Source: CAYLWW01 sp964387585
Lineage (GTDB): Bacteria > Pseudomonadota > Alphaproteobacteria > Rickettsiales > Midichloriaceae
Length of the DNA: 19,303 nt
Assembly (NCBI GenBank): GCA_964387585.1
Contig: CAYLWW010000023.1
Location: 1-19,303, forward strand
Direction: 5' to 3'
In this document: positions 15,061 to 19,303 of the stretch, piece after piece
Numbering within the stretch: the first letter of the stretch is position 1
How the letters are laid out: every line of letters starts with the position of its first letter
Translations under genes and position numbers: made by a program
The notes under the pieces: model-generated
The model's input: the letters and a program-made list of their open reading frames with translations, nothing else
The model's database searches: none
Told to the model about the DNA's origin: nothing

Positions 15061-16134
15061 ATGCATAATGAAAGAAAAATCTCACAGAACAAATTGTTAA
15101 TAACTGCTATAATAACAATTTTACTTTCCTCAAGCATAATAGTTTACTGGTTAAGAGATGTCTTGATGCCTTTTTTTATAGGAGCAGTAATAGCATATTC
15201 TTTAACTCCATTAAAGAATTATTTAAGAAAAAATTTACCTATGCCAATAGCGAATTTAGCTCCTCTAATTTCTCTTTTATTACTTATATTAGTAATATCG
15301 GCATTGGTTATATTTATTTTTCCAGTATTATATAAACAACTTTTGTCTTTATATAATACCATAAGGAGTGTCGATATAGATAATTTACAAAAGTTATTTA
15401 ACATCAATAGCTCAGAATCAACTTTCACTCCTTACATAAATAATATCCTTGATAAAGCTCTCTTAGCCATTCCAGATCAGATATTAAGTTTTTCTACTTC
15501 AATTTTAGAAAAGATCCTAACCTCTACAGGATTGGCTGTAAACTTTGCTATGTTCACAATACTTTCGCCTTTTACTGCATTTTACCTACTAAAAGACGGT
15601 GGTATTTTATATAATAAGTTCTGTAAGTTAATACCCAATAGTTATAAGAAAGTGATACGTAGAATCATAAATGAGATTAATAATGTATTGCTTATTTATG
15701 TGCAAGGTCAGCTATATATTTCTTTAATATTATCGATTTTTTATGGCATATCATTATTAGCGTTAGGAGTTGATTCTCCATTTACTTTAGGGCTAATAGC
15801 TGGAATTCTAGGTTTTATACCATATTTGGGGAGTATAATAACTTTAACTTTAGCATCAATACTAACTTACTTACAGTTTCTTTCTTTATTTAAAGTACTA
15901 ATGGTATGTGCAATATTTATAATAGGTCATTTATTCGAGATGTTATTATTAAGCCCTAAAATTTTAGGCAATAAATTAGGTTTGCACCCCTTACTAACAG
16001 TATTGAGCTTGATAATAAGCGCTAAAATATTAGGAGTAATAGGGATGTTTTTAGCATTACCCTTGACTGTATTAATAATGATGATTATAAAGTTGTTAAT
16101 TGTAAAATACGAAAAAAAATTATTATCATTTTAA
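15061..16134 (+). CDS. AI-2E/PerM (UPF0118) family membrane protein
   Basis: The 357-residue polytopic inner-membrane protein has the family layout. Two N-terminal helices (about 12-28 and 33-48) are followed by SLTPLKNYLRK, a third helix (about 65-90) and a hydrophilic stretch (about 95-150). A membrane region then includes FTILSPFTAFYLLKDGG (about 163-179), the conserved LIAGILGFIPYLGSII (244-259), and the C-terminal signature LSPKILGNKLGLHPLLTVLS with AKILGVIGMFLALPLTVLI (about 298-340). Members are proposed exporters or permeases for small molecules or ions; the E. coli autoinducer-2 role gave the family its name, and the substrate here is unknown. gapR starts 4 nt after its stop codon, so the two are probably cotranscribed. 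No Shine-Dalgarno is visible before the ATG. Confidence 0.9.
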   Translation: MHNERKISQNKLLITAIITILLSSSIIVYWLRDVLMPFFIGAVIAYSLTPLKNYLRKNLPMPIANLAPLISLLLLILVISALVIFIFPVLYKQLLSLYNTIRSVDIDNLQKLFNINSSESTFTPYINNILDKALLAIPDQILSFSTSILEKILTSTGLAVNFAMFTILSPFTAFYLLKDGGILYNKFCKLIPNSYKKVIRRIINEINNVLLIYVQGQLYISLILSIFYGISLLALGVDSPFTLGLIAGILGFIPYLGSIITLTLASILTYLQFLSLFKVLMVCAIFIIGHLFEMLLLSPKILGNKLGLHPLLTVLSLIISAKILGVIGMFLALPLTVLIMMIIKLLIVKYEKKLLSF

Positions 16135-16138
16135 TGAT

Positions 16139-16372
16139 ATGGATACGACACAAAAATTAAAACAATATATCGAAAGAATAGAAAGGCTAGAGCAAGAAAA
16201 AACTGAAGTAGGTGCTAATATACGAGATATTTATGCTGACGCCAAATCTAATGGTTTAGAGCCTAAAATTATGCGTCTCATAATTAAGATGCGTAAAAAA
16301 AGATCAGATGAGCTACAAGAAGAAGAAATGCTAGTGGAAACATATAAGCGCGCTTTAGGTATGCAAGAGTAA
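16139..16372 (+). CDS. gapR: GapR-family nucleoid-associated protein (DUF2312)
   Basis: The 77-residue protein matches the size of GapR, an alphaproteobacterial DNA-binding protein that in Caulobacter embraces overtwisted AT-rich DNA and aids replication and segregation. The N-terminal coiled-coil (LKQYIERIERLEQEKTEVGA, about 7-26) and the core IRDIYADAKSNGLEPKIMRL (about 28-47), with the basic IIKMRKKRSDE after it, are the family pattern. The end TYKRALGM is also typical. It sits 4 nt behind the membrane-protein gene and 93 bp ahead of recF on the same strand. The context with recF suits a chromosome-maintenance role, but the grouping may be incidental. The tight spacing argues for translation coupled to the upstream gene. 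Confidence 0.93.
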   Translation: MDTTQKLKQYIERIERLEQEKTEVGANIRDIYADAKSNGLEPKIMRLIIKMRKKRSDELQEEEMLVETYKRALGMQE

Positions 16373-16465
16373 AGTGCTAATAAGATCTTATATATTGGTG
16401 CGTATGTTAGAACAACGGATAGATTAAATTAGCTAAATTTATTTATTAATTATGTGTAAAAAAAT

Positions 16466-17707
16466 TTGATAACTAAATTATCTTTAAATAACTTCCGCAA
16501 TCACCAATCTCTTTCTTTACAATCGGAAAGCCAATATATACTCATTAGTGGGCCTAATGGAAGTGGTAAAACTAGTGTATTAGAAGCAATTTCTATGGTA
16601 TTACCAGGTAAAGGAATACGAACAGCAGCGCTTAATGAAATTACAAGAACAACTAAAGAAAGTACGACTAAAGCTAGTTTAGGTTTGGGTTGGCAGCTAA
16701 ATATCGAGCTGTCGCAAATAACAGCAAACTCTTATTATGATAATAAGCAAAATATTTCTTGTATTTACAATACCATAAAAAATAAAAAAGAAATTTTAAA
16801 TGATGGAAAGCAAATAAAGTCTAATGCTGAAATATTAGAAGCATTATCAATAATATGGCTTATACCTGAAATGGACAGAATGTTTAATGAAGGTCCTAAA
16901 GAAAGACGTAAGTTTTTAGATAGAGCAGTTTATAATTTCGCCAAACATCATGCTGATGATTGTTTACGATATAATTATTATTTAAAATCACGATTAAAAT
17001 TAATAAAAGAAGCTTATAATGATAGCACTTGGCTAAGTAGTATAGAAAGCTCACTAGCGCAATTAAACATAATCATAGCATTAAGAAGAATTATTATTGT
17101 AAAGCAAATAAATGATGTTTTGACTAATATTTCAACGCTTTCCAATAAACCACACTTATCTTTACAAGGAGGTGTAGAAGATTGCTGCTTAACTTTAGCG
17201 AACTTATTAATAGAAAAATTAGGGGAAGAGAAAGCGTTAATATATACTCAAAGCGATATATTGACACAGTTTGTAATTAGCACTCCTGAATTAAGTTTAC
17301 TCTATAACTCCGCTTTGGAAAAACTTAAAAATAGCTTATCTCAAAGCAGAATACGAGATAAACTATTAGGGCAGTCTACATTTGGTAGCCATAAATCTGA
17401 TCTGATTGTAAGAGATTTAGCCAGAGGTAACTTAGCTAAACATTGCTCCACTGGAGAGCAAAACTCATTTCTTATTGCTTTAATAATAGCGCAAGCTTAT
17501 CTAATTAATAATTCTATAATATCTAGCAATTATCAAAAAATTGGAATTTTAATGTTAGATGATATTCTAGCGCACCTAGATCAAGATAGGCAGCTTTCAA
17601 TCTTGAATACATTGCAAGATTTGCCTATTCAAACCTGGATTACAGGAACAAACTTAGATTATTCAAGCTCAATATTTAAATCCATTACTCAAATAGAATT
17701 GAGTTAA
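16466..17707 (+). CDS. recF: DNA replication and repair protein RecF
   Basis: RecF is a cytoplasmic SMC-like ATPase that loads RecA at gaps with RecO and RecR. The N-terminus (KLSLNNFRNHQSLSL) with the Walker A motif GPNGSGKTS at 29-37 is diagnostic. LIPEMDRMFNEGPKERRKFLDRAV (about 130-155) is the conserved lever region. FGSHKSDL lies near 308-315, the ABC-type signature STGEQNSFLIAL near 330, and Walker B LMLDDILAHLD at about 362-372. At 413 residues it is longer than the roughly 360 of E. coli. The start is a TTG: an in-frame TAA lies at 16457-16459 and no ATG occurs before the motif-bearing strand, so TTG 16466 is the only common initiation codon that keeps the N-terminal strand. prmC follows 17 bp downstream. 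Confidence 0.94.
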   Translation: MITKLSLNNFRNHQSLSLQSESQYILISGPNGSGKTSVLEAISMVLPGKGIRTAALNEITRTTKESTTKASLGLGWQLNIELSQITANSYYDNKQNISCIYNTIKNKKEILNDGKQIKSNAEILEALSIIWLIPEMDRMFNEGPKERRKFLDRAVYNFAKHHADDCLRYNYYLKSRLKLIKEAYNDSTWLSSIESSLAQLNIIIALRRIIIVKQINDVLTNISTLSNKPHLSLQGGVEDCCLTLANLLIEKLGEEKALIYTQSDILTQFVISTPELSLLYNSALEKLKNSLSQSRIRDKLLGQSTFGSHKSDLIVRDLARGNLAKHCSTGEQNSFLIALIIAQAYLINNSIISSNYQKIGILMLDDILAHLDQDRQLSILNTLQDLPIQTWITGTNLDYSSSIFKSITQIELS

Positions 17708-17724
17708 TAAAGCACGATAATTTT

Positions 17725-18597
17725 ATGATAAGTAATCATGAATTGCTAATTATAGCCAAGAAAAAGTTGAGATACGCAAATATTGATAGTTACTCTTTAG
17801 ATGCGGAACTATTACTTTCTAAAGCGTTAAATACTTCAAGGGAAGATCTTCTACTACTATTAAGACGATCTCCTAGTAATGCACAATTACGATTATTCAT
17901 AGAATTAGTAAAACATAGATTAACTGGCATACCAATAGCTTATATTCTTCAACAACGAGAATTTTGGGGAATAAATTTTTATGTTAATGAAAATACTTTA
18001 ATTCCACGCCCAGAAACAGAATTACTAATTGAATTAGCCACAAAATATTTTGACCTATACTCGAATAACATAAGTGATGAAGCAACGTTACTTGATATGG
18101 GAACAGGTAGTGGATGCATATTACTATCATTATTAACAAATATACCCAAAATCACAAAAGGAATAGGAATTGACATAAGCTACGATGCAATAAAAGTAGC
18201 AAAACATAATGCTATAAAACTAAATTTAAATCAACATTGCTATTTTGTAATAAGTGATTGGTTTTCAGCTTTAAAGCCTGAGAATCAATTTGAATTAATT
18301 CTTAGTAATCCACCTTATATATCTCATAGTGAATGGCGAACTCTCGATAAGGGTGTCCACTATGAGCCCAAGATAGCTTTAACGGATCATTATGATGGAC
18401 TAGCCCATTACAGAACAATTATTTCTCAATTAAACAGTTTTTTAAATAATAATGGAATTGCAATAATGGAATTTGGTTATAATCAAGCGCATGAAGTAAG
18501 AGAAATAGTCGAAGAAAATCACTTAAGTGTGATAGAAATTGCTAAAGATCTAGCCGGCATAGAAAGAGCTATTGTTATAATGCGAAATACGATTTAA
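17725..18597 (+). CDS. prmC: Peptide chain release factor N5-glutamine methyltransferase PrmC (HemK)
   Basis: PrmC methylates the Gln of the GGQ motif in release factors RF1 and RF2, which makes termination efficient. The 290-residue length is normal. The N-terminal helical domain (about 1-75) has YSLDAELLLSKALNTSREDLLL. The linker IPIAYILQQREFWGINFYVN and the strand LIPRPETELLIE (about 93-104) precede the SAM-binding loop LLDMGTGSGCILLSL (from 122). The substrate-binding NPPY motif is at 195-198, followed by IS. EPKIALTDHYDGLAHYRTII and FGYNQAHEVREIVEE close the fold. It ends without a TrmB domain, unlike the PrmC-TrmB fusion of Rickettsia. It lies 17 bp behind recF, probably in one transcript, and the IS982-type element begins directly after its stop codon. 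Confidence 0.95.
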   Translation: MISNHELLIIAKKKLRYANIDSYSLDAELLLSKALNTSREDLLLLLRRSPSNAQLRLFIELVKHRLTGIPIAYILQQREFWGINFYVNENTLIPRPETELLIELATKYFDLYSNNISDEATLLDMGTGSGCILLSLLTNIPKITKGIGIDISYDAIKVAKHNAIKLNLNQHCYFVISDWFSALKPENQFELILSNPPYISHSEWRTLDKGVHYEPKIALTDHYDGLAHYRTIISQLNSFLNNNGIAIMEFGYNQAHEVREIVEENHLSVIEIAKDLAGIERAIVIMRNTI

Positions 18598-18639
18598 CTA
18601 CCCCAGTTCGTGATAAGGAAAGATTGTGTATAGTATAAT

Positions 18640-18684
18640 GTTGAGTTAAAAAGAGTTTTATAAAGAACAAAAAAATAACTCAAC
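18640..18684 (+). promoter_or_regulatory. Hairpin abutting the transposase start codon
   Basis: GTTGAGTTA (18640-18648) pairs perfectly with TAACTCAAC (18676-18684), and the ATG follows at 18685. In a transcript reading in from prmC, the stem would cover the bases just before the start codon. Start-occluding structures of this kind are known in several IS families to limit transposase translation; that role here is inferred. Confidence 0.5.
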
Positions 18685-19303
18685 ATGAAGAAAGATATCA
18701 CAGAATTATTTTGTATAATAGATGATTTTTGTAAGTTATACGAAAAATATAAGAATAATTGTCTACTGCCTTCAGGTGATATGATTAGAGATAGGCACGG
18801 TAAGATGGGATTAAGTGAAATGTTAACAATAATGATAATGTATCATGAATCGCAAGTAACGAATTTTAAATATTTTTACATTGTAATAATAAGGCATGTA
18901 TATCGTACTGAGTTTGGTAACTTGCTAAGTTACAACAGATTTATCGAGTTGATGCCTCTTAGTTTATTTTTACATATGTTATCTGGTGAGCGTACTGGCA
19001 TTTACTTCATTGATTCAACAACAATTCCAGTATGTCACAATAAACGTCGATATAGGAACAAAGTGTTCGAGAACTTAGCTGCTTCTGGTAAAACATCAAT
19101 GGGTTATTTTCATGGTTTTAAGTTGCATGTGGTAATAATGAAAAAGGTAAATTTATAGCCTTACAGATCACTAAAGGTAATGTTGATGATCGAGTGCCGC
19201 TGCCAAATTTAACTGATAAACTAATAGGAGAAATCTACGCTGATAAGGGATATAGTCATTCCAATTGATAATTATAGAATTCAAAGGCTTGATTGATAGG
19301 ATA
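18685..19303 (+). pseudogene. IS982-family transposase, frameshifted, runs off the window
   Basis: The first frame (18685-19158, 157 residues) carries the IS982 pattern: MKKDITELFCIIDDFCKLYE, then HGKMGLSEMLTIMIMYHESQ, then NFKYFY, then SYNRFIELM and the first catalytic Asp in YFIDSTTIPVCHNKR (Asp110), then KTSMGYFHGFKLHVVI. A single-base deletion near 19135 shifts the frame. The next frame continues NEKGKFIALQITKGNVDDRV and YADKGYSHSN (with the second catalytic Asp in ADKGY) to a stop at 19266-19268. Later pieces (EFKGLIDRI) are again in another frame. The catalytic Glu region lies beyond the window. The element starts within about 90 bp of the prmC stop; its left terminal repeat was not identified with certainty. 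Confidence 0.85.

Overview
The window is very AT-rich (by eye about 30% G+C), has long spacers full of short hairpins, carries several decayed insertion sequences, and encodes a set of alphaproteobacterial genes. The GapR/DUF2312 protein, the Cys-rich VirB6 protein with a large N-terminal extension, and the RNase J, MreB, LolA, BrnQ, RecF and PrmC proteins together point to an obligate intracellular member of the Rickettsiales. PrmC is a stand-alone 290-residue protein rather than the PrmC-TrmB fusion known from Rickettsia. This favours a neighbouring lineage (Orientia, Megaira or Midichloria-like) over Rickettsia itself, but the species cannot be named from sequence alone.

Layout. Positions 1-623 hold the N-terminal half of a dead IS630-type transposase on the minus strand. 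Positions 624-3582 (minus strand) encode RNase J and, upstream of it, MreB. A 552-bp spacer separates mreB from a divergent 1066-residue VirB6/TrbL-type type IV secretion channel protein (4135-7335). Positions 7336-8179 hold the C-terminal half of an IS630 transposase and two long hairpins; the loop of one contains a perfect DnaA-box sequence. An unrecognised 166-residue gene lies on the minus strand (8180-8680). A plus-strand run follows: ElbB (DJ-1/PfpI superfamily), an exported intradiol-dioxygenase-like protein that lacks one expected iron ligand, a small membrane or exported protein, LolA, a good terminator, and the amino-acid transporter BrnQ. Positions 12910-14066 contain no intact gene. 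They hold a 781-bp IS5-like relic that keeps perfect 18-bp terminal inverted repeats, and a compound palindrome. Positions 14067-14726 (minus strand) encode a protein with three identical 18-residue Arg/Gly/Asp-rich repeats. Positions 15061-18597 (plus strand) hold an AI-2E/PerM-family membrane protein, GapR, RecF and PrmC, closely packed. The window ends in a frameshifted IS982-family transposase.

How the genes relate. Most products serve core functions: RNA decay (RNase J), cell shape (MreB), lipoprotein export (LolA), amino-acid import (BrnQ), nucleoid and replication maintenance (GapR, RecF) and translation termination (PrmC). The host-interaction element is the isolated VirB6 paralogue. 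No CRISPR array, tRNA, rRNA or obvious multi-gene defence system was seen. The most unusual signals are: the two complementary IS630 halves, which a single inversion would rejoin; the solitary VirB6; the dioxygenase with a substituted ligand; and the RGD-containing repeat protein whose repeat copies differ only at synonymous sites.
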